In this document: positions 42,191-51,033 of the stretch, one piece after another
Layout: each line of letters starts with the position of its first letter
Position numbering within the stretch: the stretch's first letter is position 1
Assembly: GCF_009760405.1 (NCBI RefSeq)
Contig: NZ_WRPP01000007.1
Coordinates: 372,001 to 436,000, forward strand
Direction of reading: 5' to 3'
From: Nocardia terrae
GTDB taxonomy: Bacteria > Actinomycetota > Actinomycetes > Mycobacteriales > Mycobacteriaceae
Length of the DNA stretch: 64,000 bases
Made by a program: the position numbers and the translations under genes
The notes under the pieces: generated by a model
The model's input: the letters and a program-made list of their open reading frames with translations, nothing else
What the model was told of the DNA's origin: nothing
Database searches by the model: none

Positions 42191-43117
42191 TTATTCGCTC
42201 GCGCCGATTACCCATTCGAAGGCCGCGGCTTTGGAGTGCGCGCCCTCGGCCGTGCGTGAACGGTTGGGTTCGCCGAGTTCTGTCAGCAAATCTTCGGAAA
42301 TTTTTACCAGGTCCGACAATACGGGCGGCGTAAACCATTCCGGCCGGGTGGCGAACAGCAGATCCTCGCTCGAGGTGTTGCCCGATGCCCCCGGAGCGAA
42401 CGGGCAGCCACCCAGTCCGCCGAGCGATCCGTCCACCACCGCCGCACCCGCGTTCAGGGCCGCGAGGGAATTCGCGACACCCATGCCCCAAGTGTCGTGC
42501 CCGTGGAAGACGATGCGGTGCTCGGGCGTTCCCCAGCGCCCGGTCGCGGCCGCCGCGCCGATCAGCGCCGCGACCTGACCCGGGTACGCCTGGCCGAGCG
42601 TATCGGCGATGACGATGTCCGCCGCCCCCTCGGCGCGCGCGTCGGCGGCGATGGCCAGCACCCGCGCGGGATCGACGGGCCCGTCGAACGGGCAGGTGAA
42701 AGCCGTTGCCAGGCACAGCTGAATGCGCCCGCCCGCCTCGTGCGCGAAGCGGACGGCCTCGGGCATGGCGGCCAGGCTGTCCTCGGTGGTGCGCCCGATA
42801 TTGGCTTTGTTGTGCGCGTCCGAGACCGAGAAGCAGTATTGGAAGTTGCGCACCCCGGCCTCGGCGGCCTTGGCCACATGCCGCGGCGTTGCCACCCACA
42901 CCCAGCAGCGCTCGAGCTCCTCGGGAGTCAGCTGCGCGACCAGTTCGAGGGTGTTGGCCATGGGCGGCACCAGGTCCGGCCGCGCCATCGAGCCGATCTC
43001 CAACTCGGGGACGCCCAGTGCCAGCAACTGTCTGGCGATCTGAACTTTGCGCTCGGTCGGCAGCACCTTGCCGGTGAGCTGCAGCCCGTCGCGCAGCGTG
43101 ACATCCCGCAGGATCAT
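42191..43117 (-). CDS. Hydroxymethylglutaryl-CoA lyase
   Basis: A 308-residue TIM-barrel enzyme of the DRE-TIM family that cleaves HMG-CoA to acetoacetate and acetyl-CoA in leucine catabolism. ILRDVTLRDGLQ carries the catalytic Asp and Arg, VFHGHDTWGMG the metal-binding His pair, and GGLGGCPFAPGASGN the mobile Cys loop. Related acyl-CoA lyases exist, so a different beta-hydroxyacyl-CoA is possible. ATG 43117 overlaps the upstream CoA-transferase stop by 4 nt, so the two are translated together. That suggests the transferase supplies the CoA thioester that the lyase cleaves. Confidence 0.88.
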   Translation of the reverse strand: MILRDVTLRDGLQLTGKVLPTERKVQIARQLLALGVPELEIGSMARPDLVPPMANTLELVAQLTPEELERCWVWVATPRHVAKAAEAGVRNFQYCFSVSDAHNKANIGRTTEDSLAAMPEAVRFAHEAGGRIQLCLATAFTCPFDGPVDPARVLAIAADARAEGAADIVIADTLGQAYPGQVAALIGAAAATGRWGTPEHRIVFHGHDTWGMGVANSLAALNAGAAVVDGSLGGLGGCPFAPGASGNTSSEDLLFATRPEWFTPPVLSDLVKISEDLLTELGEPNRSRTAEGAHSKAAAFEWVIGASE

Positions 43118-44325
43118 GAGTTCGCCTCCAGCGCATCGATGTCGGAGTCGGTCAGGCCGAGCAGGCCGGACAGGACTTCGCGAGTGTGCTCGCCCAGGTC
43201 CGGGCCGACATTGCGGATGGGCAGCGACTGCCCGCCGATGACCGGCACGATGCCGGCGAAACCGACCTCCTTGGGTTCCGGCTCACCCACGTCCATCTGG
43301 AACGGCTGGATCATGTTGCGCGCCTTGTACTGCTCGTCGGCGACGATGTCGGCGGCGGTGTAGATGGGGCCGCACGGGATGGCGGCCGCCTCCAGCACCT
43401 TCAACGCCTCCTCACGGGTGTGCGTTCGCGTCCACTCCGCGATCGAGGCGTCGAGGCGTTCGCGATTGCGCCAGCGCCCGGCATTGTCCTGGAGTTCCGG
43501 ATCCGCGGCGAGGTCGGGGCGTTCGATGACCTGCATGTACCGCTGGAAGATGGCATCGCCGTTGCCGCCGATGATGATGCTGTAGCCGTCGCTGGTCGGG
43601 TAGGCGTTGCTCGGCGCGATGCCCTCCATGCGGCCGCCGACGCGTTCGCGGTTGATGCCGTAGGCCAGGTAGTCCGGGACCAGCGATTCCATGACCGACA
43701 GGATGGATTCGTTGAGCGCCACGTCGATGACGCGCTGTTCCAAGGGAACCCGCTCGACCCGCTCGCGCTGGAACAACGCCATGACGGTGCCGAAGGCGGC
43801 GTAGATTCCGGCGATCGAGTCGCCGATGGAGACCCCCACCCGCACCGGCGGCCGGTCCGGATCACCGACCAATTCGCGCAGTCCGCCGACCGCCTCGGCC
43901 ACTGCCGCGAATCCCGGGCGTTGCGAGAGGGGACCGGTCTGTCCGTATGCGGAGATCCGGGTGATCACCAGATTCGGATTGGCCTCGTTCAAGACCTCCG
44001 GACCCAGCCCCCACTTCTCGAGCATCCCGGGCCGGAAGTTCTCCAGCAGCACATCGCACTTCGCGATCAGATCCAGCACGATCCCGCGCCCGGCCTCGGT
44101 CCGCAGATCGAGGGTGATCGATTTCTTGTTCCGGTTGATGGTCCGGTACAACATCGACGTGTCCCCGCCGTACAACCGCCAATTCCGCAGTTCATCACCG
44201 GTCTTCGGCCGCTCCACCTTGATGACCTCGGCCCCGAAGTCCCCGAGTATCCGCCCGGCCGTCGGGGCCGCGACGTAGTTACCCAGCTCCAACACCCGCA
44301 CGCCATCCAGCGGCCGAATCTCCAT
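43114..44325 (-). CDS. CaiB/BaiF-type (class III) CoA-transferase
   Basis: A 403-residue family III CoA-transferase. The opening PLDGVRVLELGNYVAAPTAG and GAEVIKVERPKTGDELR are diagnostic; the nucleophilic Asp is expected in VGVSIGDSIAG near residue 168. GRGIVLDLIAKCDVLLENF and GIAPSNAYPTSDGY also match. ATG 44325 has GGGGG just upstream. It is coupled by a 4-nt overlap to the HMG-CoA lyase gene. The likely job is activation of a dicarboxylic or hydroxy acid (for example 3-hydroxy-3-methylglutarate) with succinyl-CoA, followed by lyase cleavage; this pathway is inferred from gene order. Confidence 0.9.
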   Translation of the reverse strand: MEIRPLDGVRVLELGNYVAAPTAGRILGDFGAEVIKVERPKTGDELRNWRLYGGDTSMLYRTINRNKKSITLDLRTEAGRGIVLDLIAKCDVLLENFRPGMLEKWGLGPEVLNEANPNLVITRISAYGQTGPLSQRPGFAAVAEAVGGLRELVGDPDRPPVRVGVSIGDSIAGIYAAFGTVMALFQRERVERVPLEQRVIDVALNESILSVMESLVPDYLAYGINRERVGGRMEGIAPSNAYPTSDGYSIIIGGNGDAIFQRYMQVIERPDLAADPELQDNAGRWRNRERLDASIAEWTRTHTREEALKVLEAAAIPCGPIYTAADIVADEQYKARNMIQPFQMDVGEPEPKEVGFAGIVPVIGGQSLPIRNVGPDLGEHTREVLSGLLGLTDSDIDALEANS

Positions 44326-44382
44326 GCCCCCAGTCTGGCCTACCGGGCCCGGCGTCGTGATGGCCCTCCCGGAATGACGAAA

Positions 44383-44420
44383 GCCGGTGCGACGGTCGAG
44401 AGAGGGTCCGTCGCACCGGC
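44383..44420 (-). terminator. Hairpin after the TauD-type dioxygenase gene, next to a repeat fragment
   Basis: GCCGGTGCGACGG (44383-44395) and CCGTCGCACCGGC (44408-44420) give a 13-bp stem with a 12-nt loop. On the minus strand it is followed by TTTCGTC, and then by a CATTCCGGGAGG fragment that resembles one end of the 75-bp repeat. Confidence 0.72.
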
Positions 44421-44481
44421 CGGAGCGGGTGAGTGGCTGACACCCGCCCACGTTTCGAATCGCGCTGGTTCGCGCTGGGAT

Positions 44482-45432
44482 TCAGGCCGCGCGGGTCACG
44501 ACCTCTTCGATGATCGAGTAGTGCTCGGCGTTACCGGAGATGATCTCGCTGACGTCGCCGCGGACTCCGACCGGGACGTCGCCGGCGAGGGTGATGCGGG
44601 TGAGGCGGCGGGGCTGGCCGTCGTAGTCGTCGATGGCGTAGTGCTGGGTGGCGCGGTTGTCCCAGATCGCTACGTCGCCGAGTTGCCAGTTCCAGCGGGT
44701 GGTGTTCTCCAGGCGGGTGACGCGGTTCTGGAGGAGTTGGAACAGAGCTTGGGATTCGGCGGCGGAGAAGCCGACGAAGTTCTTCACGAAATGGCCCAGG
44801 AGCAGGGCGCGTTCGCCGGTGACGGGGTGGACGCGGACGACCGGGTGTTCGGTTTCGTAGTAGGTGGACTCGAATTCCTCGCGGTACGCCTTGATGTTCG
44901 CGGTCACCTGCGAGTTCTCGCCGCGTGCGGCCTCGGTGCGGTCGGCGGCGTAGTCGTAGGCGTTGGTGTGGCGGGCGCGCAGGTTCTCCACGAGGGCCTC
45001 GAGCGGGGCGGGCAGCGAGTCGTAAGCGGCGACGGTCGAAGCCCACGTGGTGGAACCGCCGTAGGGCGGCAGGTGCACCGCGCGCAGGATCGACGCCTTC
45101 GGAATGCGGTCCACGAAGGTGACGTCGGTGTGCCAGCTGTTGGCGCGGCCGTACTCGGAGTCGATGGGCAGCGTCTTGACGCCCTTGGAGGTGACCGTCG
45201 GGTGCGGAGTGGTGGGCGTGCCCAGCAGTTGCGCGAATTCGTACTGGCCGTCCTCGGTCAGGTGCTCCTGGCCGCGGAAGAAGATCACCTTGTGCTCGTG
45301 CAGCGCGTCCTGGATGGCCTGGACGGTCACCGAGTCCAGGTCGCCGCCCAGTCGGACGCCGTCGATTCGCGCGCCGATCTTGCTGCCCAGCCGCACGACA
45401 GTGATGTTGGAAGTTGCGTAATCGACGGACAT
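44482..45432 (-). CDS. Fe(II)/2-oxoglutarate-dependent dioxygenase, alkyl-sulfatase type (Rv3406/AtsK-like)
   Basis: A 316-residue TauD/TfdA-family enzyme. The iron ligands are WHTDVTF (His and Asp, near residue 100) and the His of NRATQHYAIDDY near residue 265; the 2-oxoglutarate Arg lies in PRRLTRITLAGD. The start VVRLGSKIGARIDGVRLGGD matches mycobacterial Rv3406, a type II alkyl sulfatase that releases sulfate from alkyl sulfates. ATG 45432 has GAAAGG 6 nt upstream. It probably scavenges sulfur from sulfate esters or sulfonates. The gene is followed by a terminator and stands apart from the CoA-transferase operon. Confidence 0.9.
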   Translation of the reverse strand: MSVDYATSNITVVRLGSKIGARIDGVRLGGDLDSVTVQAIQDALHEHKVIFFRGQEHLTEDGQYEFAQLLGTPTTPHPTVTSKGVKTLPIDSEYGRANSWHTDVTFVDRIPKASILRAVHLPPYGGSTTWASTVAAYDSLPAPLEALVENLRARHTNAYDYAADRTEAARGENSQVTANIKAYREEFESTYYETEHPVVRVHPVTGERALLLGHFVKNFVGFSAAESQALFQLLQNRVTRLENTTRWNWQLGDVAIWDNRATQHYAIDDYDGQPRRLTRITLAGDVPVGVRGDVSEIISGNAEHYSIIEEVVTRAA

Positions 45433-45536
45433 GCAATGCCTTTCGCCCGGATGGAAGGGCCCGGATTCGGGCCCCCATCAGGACATCAGCGAACCTTCCG
45501 TCGAAACAGGTTCAGGATCAGCCGGATCGAAACGGC

Positions 45537-46307
45537 TCAGCCGACGTGTTCCCTCAGGTAGGCCAGGTCCTCGGCGACGCCCTCGGCGGGCGTTTCCAGG
45601 ATGACCGGGGCGCCCGCCGTGCGGCACACCTCCGCCAGCAGTTGCGGATCGATGGTGCCGTCGGAGAAGTTCGCGTGCCGGTCCGCGCCGGAATCGAAGG
45701 CGTCCCGCGACGAGTTCAGGTGCACCAGATCGATGCGCCCGGTGATCGCCTTGATCCGCTCCACGATCCCGACCAGTTCCTCGCCGCCCGCCCACGCGTG
45801 GCAGGTGTCGAGGCAGAATCCGGCCCCGAAGTCGCCGACCGCGTCCCACAGCCGCCCGATATCGTCGAAATACCGTGCCATGGCGTGATTTCCGCCGGCG
45901 GTGTTCTCGATCAGGATGGGCACCGCGAACCCGCCCTTGTCCTGCTGCCGTTCGAACAGCTTGCGCCAGTTGACGAAGCCCTCCACCATCTCGGCATCGG
46001 AGCGCACGTGCCCGCCGTGCACGACCAGCCCGAACGCCCCGAGCTCGGCCGCCGCCTTCGCCTGCTGCGCCACCGCGTTGCGCGACGGCATGCGCAGCCG
46101 GTTGTTCAGACTGGCCACATTGATCTGATAGGACGAGTGCACGACCACGTCGATCTCGCTGGCCTTGATCTCCTCGGCGAGCGGATGCGGCTTCGGCTTG
46201 TCCCAGCTCTGCGGATCAACCACGAACATCTGAATGACATCGGCCCCCAGCTTCTCGCCGAAGCCGATCGGGTCGCTGTCCTCACGGACGTGAGCTCCAA
46301 TACGCAT
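45537..46307 (-). CDS. Endonuclease IV-family AP endonuclease
   Basis: A 256-residue TIM-barrel nuclease of the AP endonuclease 2 family (Nfo/End). The zinc-ligand motifs are present: VVHSSYQINVAS, LVVHGGHV, ILIENTAGG, FCLDTCHAW and DLVHLNSSRDAFDSGADRH, with a final Glu in ILETPAEG. It should cut abasic sites 5' of the lesion in base-excision repair. Length matches the mycobacterial enzyme. ATG 46307 is the first start. It is divergent from the first Ser/Thr kinase, with a 224-bp shared gap. Confidence 0.9.
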   Translation of the reverse strand: MRIGAHVREDSDPIGFGEKLGADVIQMFVVDPQSWDKPKPHPLAEEIKASEIDVVVHSSYQINVASLNNRLRMPSRNAVAQQAKAAAELGAFGLVVHGGHVRSDAEMVEGFVNWRKLFERQQDKGGFAVPILIENTAGGNHAMARYFDDIGRLWDAVGDFGAGFCLDTCHAWAGGEELVGIVERIKAITGRIDLVHLNSSRDAFDSGADRHANFSDGTIDPQLLAEVCRTAGAPVILETPAEGVAEDLAYLREHVG

Positions 46308-46376
46308 TGGCCCAGCCTATCCCTGCCCTCCGACAGGCACCGCGGGTCAGCGGCGACGACAAGCAAACGTTCAGTG

Positions 46377-46406
46377 TTGCGTTAGCGGTCCGTGCGTAGA
46401 TAGTTC
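46377..46406 (+). promoter_or_regulatory. Possible promoter of the first Ser/Thr kinase gene
   Basis: TTGCGT (46377-46382) and TAGTTC (46401-46406) are 18 bp apart, a reasonable -35/-10 pair, about 125 bp before the kinase start. The match to consensus is modest. Confidence 0.3.
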
Positions 46407-46531
46407 GGTAGGCCGCGAATCGGTTAAGGTTTCGGTGTTTTTCGGATCGGCCCTGCACGATCCTGCCGATCGTCTGTTGTACCTCGCGCGCTGGTGGGTC
46501 CCGGCCGCGGAGTGGAAAGTGGGAGATCGTC

Positions 46532-48391
46532 ATGCTGTCCGAAGGTGACGTTTTTGCTGGGTATGTCATCGAACGGCAGCTCGGCCGGGGTGGCATGGGT
46601 TCGGTGTACCTGGCCAAGCATCCGCGGCTGCCGCGGATGACGGCGCTCAAGCTGCTGAATCGGGAGATGGTCTTCGACAAGGAGGTCCGCGCCCGCTTCG
46701 AGCGCGAGGCCGACCTGGTCGCGCAGCTGGACCACCACAACATCGTCACCGTCTACGACCGCGGGCTCGAGGACGGCCAGCTGTGGATCTCCATGCAGTA
46801 CATCGACGGGATCGACGCCGCCAGCGTGAATCCGCAGTCGCTGCCGCCGGAGCGCGCCGTGCAGATCGTCGCCGAGATGGCCGACGCCCTGGACTACGCG
46901 CACCGCAACGAGGTGCTGCACCGGGACGTGAAGCCCGCCAATATCCTGCTGGCCCGCTCCACCGGCGGTAAGGGCGAGCGGGTGTACCTGACCGACTTCG
47001 GCATCGCGCGGCTGCGCGACGACAGCGGTCACCTCACCCAGACGGGCACGTTCACCGCGACCCTGGCCTACGCCTCGCCCGAGCAGCTGACCGGCTCCGC
47101 GCTGGACGGCCGCTCCGACCAGTATTCGCTGGCCTGCACCCTGTTCTGGCTGTTCACCGGCAACGGCCCGTTCTCGGCGACCAACCCGGCCGCCGTCATC
47201 CAGGGCCATTTGCAAAGCCCGCCACCGCCTTTGGGCAGTGCGCGCGCCGGTCTGCCGCCGGCGCTGGACATGGTGATCGCCAAAGCCATGGCCAAGCGCC
47301 CCGAGGACCGCTTCGCCAGCTGCAGCGACTTCGCGGCCGCGGCCCGGCGTGCGCTCGCGCACCCGAGCGCGCCCGCCATGCCGCTGGTCGGCCGGACCGC
47401 ACCACCCATGCCGGTGGCCCCGCCGATGACCGGCGGCGGCATGCCGATGTACACCGGCGGCGGCTCGATGCCCACGGGTGGACGGCTGCCGACCGGTGGC
47501 CCGATGCCGACCGGCGGGCCTATGCCGACCGGGAGGCCGCAGACCGGCGCGCCCATGCCGACCGCCGCGCCGCGCCCGCAGACCGGCCCGGCCATGCCGT
47601 ATCCGGTTCCGCCGCAGGCCAATCCGGTGAATCCGGCCCCGCCGAAGCCGGTGACCGGCAACTACACCGGCCGCGGCACCAACCAGTACACCCAGCCGCC
47701 GTCCTACGCCTACCAGGCTCCGGTCCAGCCGCAGCGTCCGCCGGTGGCGCCCATGGGCGCGCATCGGTCCGCACCGCCGAACAAATCGAACACCGGTCTG
47801 ATCATCGGGATCATCGCCGCGGTGCTGGTGCTGATCATCGTGATCGTCGCGGTGGTGGCCGCCTCGGGCAAGGGCAAGTCCGCCACCACCAAGGGCGCGG
47901 CGGCGACGTCCTCGGCTCAGGTTCCCGTGGCCGGAAACAAACAGATCGACCAGGCCGCGGTCTCGAAGGAATTCCCGAAGTTGTTGCCCGCCACCGAGGA
48001 TGGCAAGGGCTACAACGGCGCGACCTGCTGGGTGCCGAGTTCGCCGATCGACTCCGACTCGACCGACGGCACCCCGGACTTCGGCGACTTCAAGGTGCAG
48101 TGGCGCTGCTACGGCGGCAACGACAGCAAGGACCCCTTCTTCCGGATCTACGCCTACACCTCGGCCGACAAGGTGCAGTCGGTGCTCAGCGGTCTCACCC
48201 CGGACACCAAGTCGCAGGATTCCAACGGCGGCAAGTCCGACACCAACTACCAGTACACCGGTGACCACCCGCGCATGGTGACCGCCTTCACCGGCGACAG
48301 CGGCCGGGCCCAGTACCTGATGTACACCGACGGCATCGCGGGCAGCATGGACTCGGTCCTGAAGTGGTGGAAGAACGCGCCGCTCACCTGA
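46532..48391 (+). CDS. Transmembrane Ser/Thr protein kinase 1 (PknB type) with two-Cys ectodomain
   Basis: A 619-residue receptor-like kinase. The kinase domain (1-275) is complete: GRGGMGSVYL, ALKLLNRE, HRDVKPANILL, LTDFGIARL and SPEQLTG. A juxtamembrane region rich in Met-Pro-Thr-Gly repeats spans about 280-415, a single helix lies at about 420-445 (GLIIGIIAAVLVLIIVIVAV), and an ectodomain of about 150 residues follows with Cys near 499 (GATCWVP) and 526 (WRCYGG). The same ectodomain occurs in the next kinase; I do not know its name. ATG 46532 is the first start. The sequence says nothing about the ligand. Confidence 0.93.
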   Translation: MLSEGDVFAGYVIERQLGRGGMGSVYLAKHPRLPRMTALKLLNREMVFDKEVRARFEREADLVAQLDHHNIVTVYDRGLEDGQLWISMQYIDGIDAASVNPQSLPPERAVQIVAEMADALDYAHRNEVLHRDVKPANILLARSTGGKGERVYLTDFGIARLRDDSGHLTQTGTFTATLAYASPEQLTGSALDGRSDQYSLACTLFWLFTGNGPFSATNPAAVIQGHLQSPPPPLGSARAGLPPALDMVIAKAMAKRPEDRFASCSDFAAAARRALAHPSAPAMPLVGRTAPPMPVAPPMTGGGMPMYTGGGSMPTGGRLPTGGPMPTGGPMPTGRPQTGAPMPTAAPRPQTGPAMPYPVPPQANPVNPAPPKPVTGNYTGRGTNQYTQPPSYAYQAPVQPQRPPVAPMGAHRSAPPNKSNTGLIIGIIAAVLVLIIVIVAVVAASGKGKSATTKGAAATSSAQVPVAGNKQIDQAAVSKEFPKLLPATEDGKGYNGATCWVPSSPIDSDSTDGTPDFGDFKVQWRCYGGNDSKDPFFRIYAYTSADKVQSVLSGLTPDTKSQDSNGGKSDTNYQYTGDHPRMVTAFTGDSGRAQYLMYTDGIAGSMDSVLKWWKNAPLT

Positions 48392-48470
48392 GCTGACCTG
48401 GTCGGATGACAGCCTCGCGGCGGGCACGTAGGGTCGCGAACCGTAGGAGTCCGGGTCGAAAGGGTTTAGT

Positions 48471-50159
48471 TTGCTGCGCGCTGGGGAAAGGTTCGCCGGT
48501 TATGAGATCGAACGCGAACTCGGCCGTGGCGGCATGGGATCGGTGTATCTGGCACGGCATCCCCGCCTACCCCGGCTCATCGCGCTGAAGCTGCTCAGCC
48601 GCGATCTGTTCGGCGATATCGAGGTACGTCGGCGGTTCGAGCGCGAGGGCGACCTGATCGCGCGGCTCGAGCATCCGAACATCGTGCCCGTCTACGACCG
48701 CGGCATCGACGACGCGCAGCCCTGGATCGCCATGCGCTACATCGACGGTCCCGACGCCTCGCAGTTGGAGGCGGCGAATCTGCCTCCGCGCCAAGCCATC
48801 CGGATCATCGCCGAGACCGCGCGCGCCCTGGATTTCGCGCACCGCCGCGGCGTGCTGCACCGAGACGTGAAGCCCGCCAACATCCTGCTCGAGCGCATCG
48901 ACGCCGAGGAGCGAGTCTTCCTGGCGGACTTCGGCATTGCCCGACTGCGCGACGACGCCACCAAGCTCACCCAGACCGGTTCGTTCACCGCGACGCTGAC
49001 CTACGCCTCGCCCGAACAGCTCTCCGGGCAGCCGCTGGACCCGCGCTCGGACCAGTACTCCTTGGCGTGCAGCCTGTTCCGGCTGCTCACCGGCGATGTG
49101 CCGTTCGCGGCCGAGCATCCGGTGGGCATCATCCACGGTCATCTCAACCAGGCGCCGCCGCCGGTCAGCGCGTTGCGGGCGGGTCTGCCGCAGGCGCTGG
49201 ACGCGGTCCTGGCCCGTGCGCTCGCGAAACATCCCGAGGGCCGGTTCGATTCGTGCACGGAGTTCACCGATGCCGCTCAGCAGGCGCTGGAGAACCCGGC
49301 CGGGGTGACGCAGGTGGTGCCGCACGCGCCGTTCGCGCCGCCCGCGGCGACCACCCGCTTCGAGCCGAATCCCGTTCCGGGGCAGCGGCCTTCCGGCACC
49401 TCCCGCTACACCGCGCGAGCGCAGGCGCCGGCGCCCGCGGCGGCCGCGCCGCGAACGGCGCCGCCGCGACCGCGCAAGAAGCGTTCCAAGCTGCGCGGCT
49501 GCCTGCTGGGCGTGGCGGCCCTGGTGGTGCTGCCGCTGGCGGCGGTCGCCGTCATCGTCTCCGTGCTCGATGAGAAGGGGACCTCCCACACGCCCGCGAT
49601 CACCTCCGAGGAGCCCACCCCGACCACCGAGGACACGATCACACCGACCGAGACGACCGGACCCGCGGCGGGCCTGCCCGAGAACTCCGGCGCGGCCGCC
49701 CAGATCCTCAGCCAGCGCTTTCCGCAGATGCTGCCCCAGGCCGACCCGAGCTCCGACACCAATACCGGCGTCGGCTACCAGGGTGCGACGTGCACGACCT
49801 ATCAGCCCGCCTCGCCGCCGCCCGAGACCGGGTCCGGCGATCCGGATCTGGGCGCCTGGGAGATCGCCTGGAACTGCACCGGGGTCGGCCATCCGACCTA
49901 CCGTTTCGTCATGTACCGCTCGGCCGCCGACGCCGAGGAGGCGCTCAACGCCCTGTCCGGCTATACCAAGTCCGATATCAAGCTGCACGGCACCAAGTAC
50001 ACGAACTACCAGATCAGCGGTAGCGCCCTGCTGCGCCCGCGGCTGGTGACGGAGTTCCACGCGCGGGAGGGCAAACACGCCTTCCTCATGTACACCACAG
50101 GGCTCCTGGTCACCGACGACCAGTTGCTGGAGTGGTGGAAGTCCGCCCCCATCAATTGA
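48471..50159 (+). CDS. Transmembrane Ser/Thr protein kinase 2 (PknB type), tandem paralogue
   Basis: A 562-residue kinase whose catalytic motifs are intact (GRGGMGSVYL, ALKLLSRD, HRDVKPANILLE, ADFGIARL). A Pro/Ala linker leads to a membrane helix at about 340-366 and a Thr/Pro stretch. The ectodomain (about 400-562) is homologous to that of kinase 1, with Cys near 440 (GATCTTY) and 468 (WNCTG) and a shared end (LLEWWKSAPIN here; VLKWWKNAPLT there). TTG 48471 is used, with AAAGGG 7 nt upstream, matching the N-terminus of the paralogue. It lies 79 bp after kinase 1 and 100 bp before a MacB-type ABC operon. Confidence 0.92.
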   Translation: MLRAGERFAGYEIERELGRGGMGSVYLARHPRLPRLIALKLLSRDLFGDIEVRRRFEREGDLIARLEHPNIVPVYDRGIDDAQPWIAMRYIDGPDASQLEAANLPPRQAIRIIAETARALDFAHRRGVLHRDVKPANILLERIDAEERVFLADFGIARLRDDATKLTQTGSFTATLTYASPEQLSGQPLDPRSDQYSLACSLFRLLTGDVPFAAEHPVGIIHGHLNQAPPPVSALRAGLPQALDAVLARALAKHPEGRFDSCTEFTDAAQQALENPAGVTQVVPHAPFAPPAATTRFEPNPVPGQRPSGTSRYTARAQAPAPAAAAPRTAPPRPRKKRSKLRGCLLGVAALVVLPLAAVAVIVSVLDEKGTSHTPAITSEEPTPTTEDTITPTETTGPAAGLPENSGAAAQILSQRFPQMLPQADPSSDTNTGVGYQGATCTTYQPASPPPETGSGDPDLGAWEIAWNCTGVGHPTYRFVMYRSAADAEEALNALSGYTKSDIKLHGTKYTNYQISGSALLRPRLVTEFHAREGKHAFLMYTTGLLVTDDQLLEWWKSAPIN

Positions 50160-50259
50160 GGGCTGTCCGTGCGGGGGATTTGTGTGGAGTCTGTGAGGAG
50201 ACAGTCTTCAGGGACTTCCCGGATGGCACGACCCCTCGAACCTCGACACACTGGACATC

Positions 50260-51033
50260 ATGACTTCGAACGTCTCGGAATCCGTCACCCTCGAGCAGGG
50301 CACGGTCCCGGTCGCCGCCCGCGCGACCGATCTTGTGAAGATCTACGGTTCGGGCGACACGCAGGTCCATGCCCTGGCCGGGGTGACGGCCGAGTTCGCG
50401 AAGGGCGAGTTCACCGCCATCATGGGCCCCTCCGGCTCGGGCAAGTCGACGCTCATGCACTGCCTGGCCGGTCTGGACTCGGCCACCGGGGGATCGGTCC
50501 ACATCGGTGACACCGATCTGACCCGGCTCTCGGACAAGCAGATCACCGCGCTGCGCCGCGACCGCATCGGCTTCGTCTTCCAGGCGTTCAATCTGGTCCC
50601 CACCCTGACCGCGCTGGAGAACATCACGCTGCCGCTGGACATCGCGGGCCGCAAGCCCGACGAGGAGTGGCTGTCCTCCGTGGTCAAGCGGCTGGGCCTG
50701 GGCGACCGGCTCACCCACCGCCCCAGCGAGCTGTCCGGCGGTCAGCAGCAGCGCGTGGCCTGCGCCCGCGCACTGGCGGGCAAGCCGGACATCATCTTCG
50801 GTGACGAGCCGACCGGCAACCTGGACTCGCACTCCTCCGGCGAGGTGCTCAACATCCTGCGGGCCGCGGTCGACGAATTCGGTCAGACGGTGGTCATCGT
50901 GACCCACGATCCGCGCGCGGCGTCCTACGCCGACCGGGTGGTGTTCCTCGCCGACGGCAAGATCGTCGACGAATTGCGCGAGCCCACCGCCGAATCCGTG
51001 CTCGACAAGATGAAGTCGCTGGAGACGCTCTGA
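50260..51033 (+). CDS. ABC transporter ATPase, MacB/LolD type
   Basis: A 257-residue ABC ATPase. Walker A GPSGSGKSTLMH, Q-loop FQAFNLVPTLTALENI, signature LSGGQQQRVACARAL, Walker B DIIFGDEPTGNLDS and switch VIVTHDPRAA are all intact. That makes it a competent energy subunit of the type that powers FtsX-like permeases. Its stop and the permease's ATG share one base (TGATG), so they are translationally coupled. It follows two receptor kinases; phosphorylation control is a possibility only. The family works by mechanotransmission in export of lipids, peptides or lipoproteins. Confidence 0.93.
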   Translation: MTSNVSESVTLEQGTVPVAARATDLVKIYGSGDTQVHALAGVTAEFAKGEFTAIMGPSGSGKSTLMHCLAGLDSATGGSVHIGDTDLTRLSDKQITALRRDRIGFVFQAFNLVPTLTALENITLPLDIAGRKPDEEWLSSVVKRLGLGDRLTHRPSELSGGQQQRVACARALAGKPDIIFGDEPTGNLDSHSSGEVLNILRAAVDEFGQTVVIVTHDPRAASYADRVVFLADGKIVDELREPTAESVLDKMKSLETL

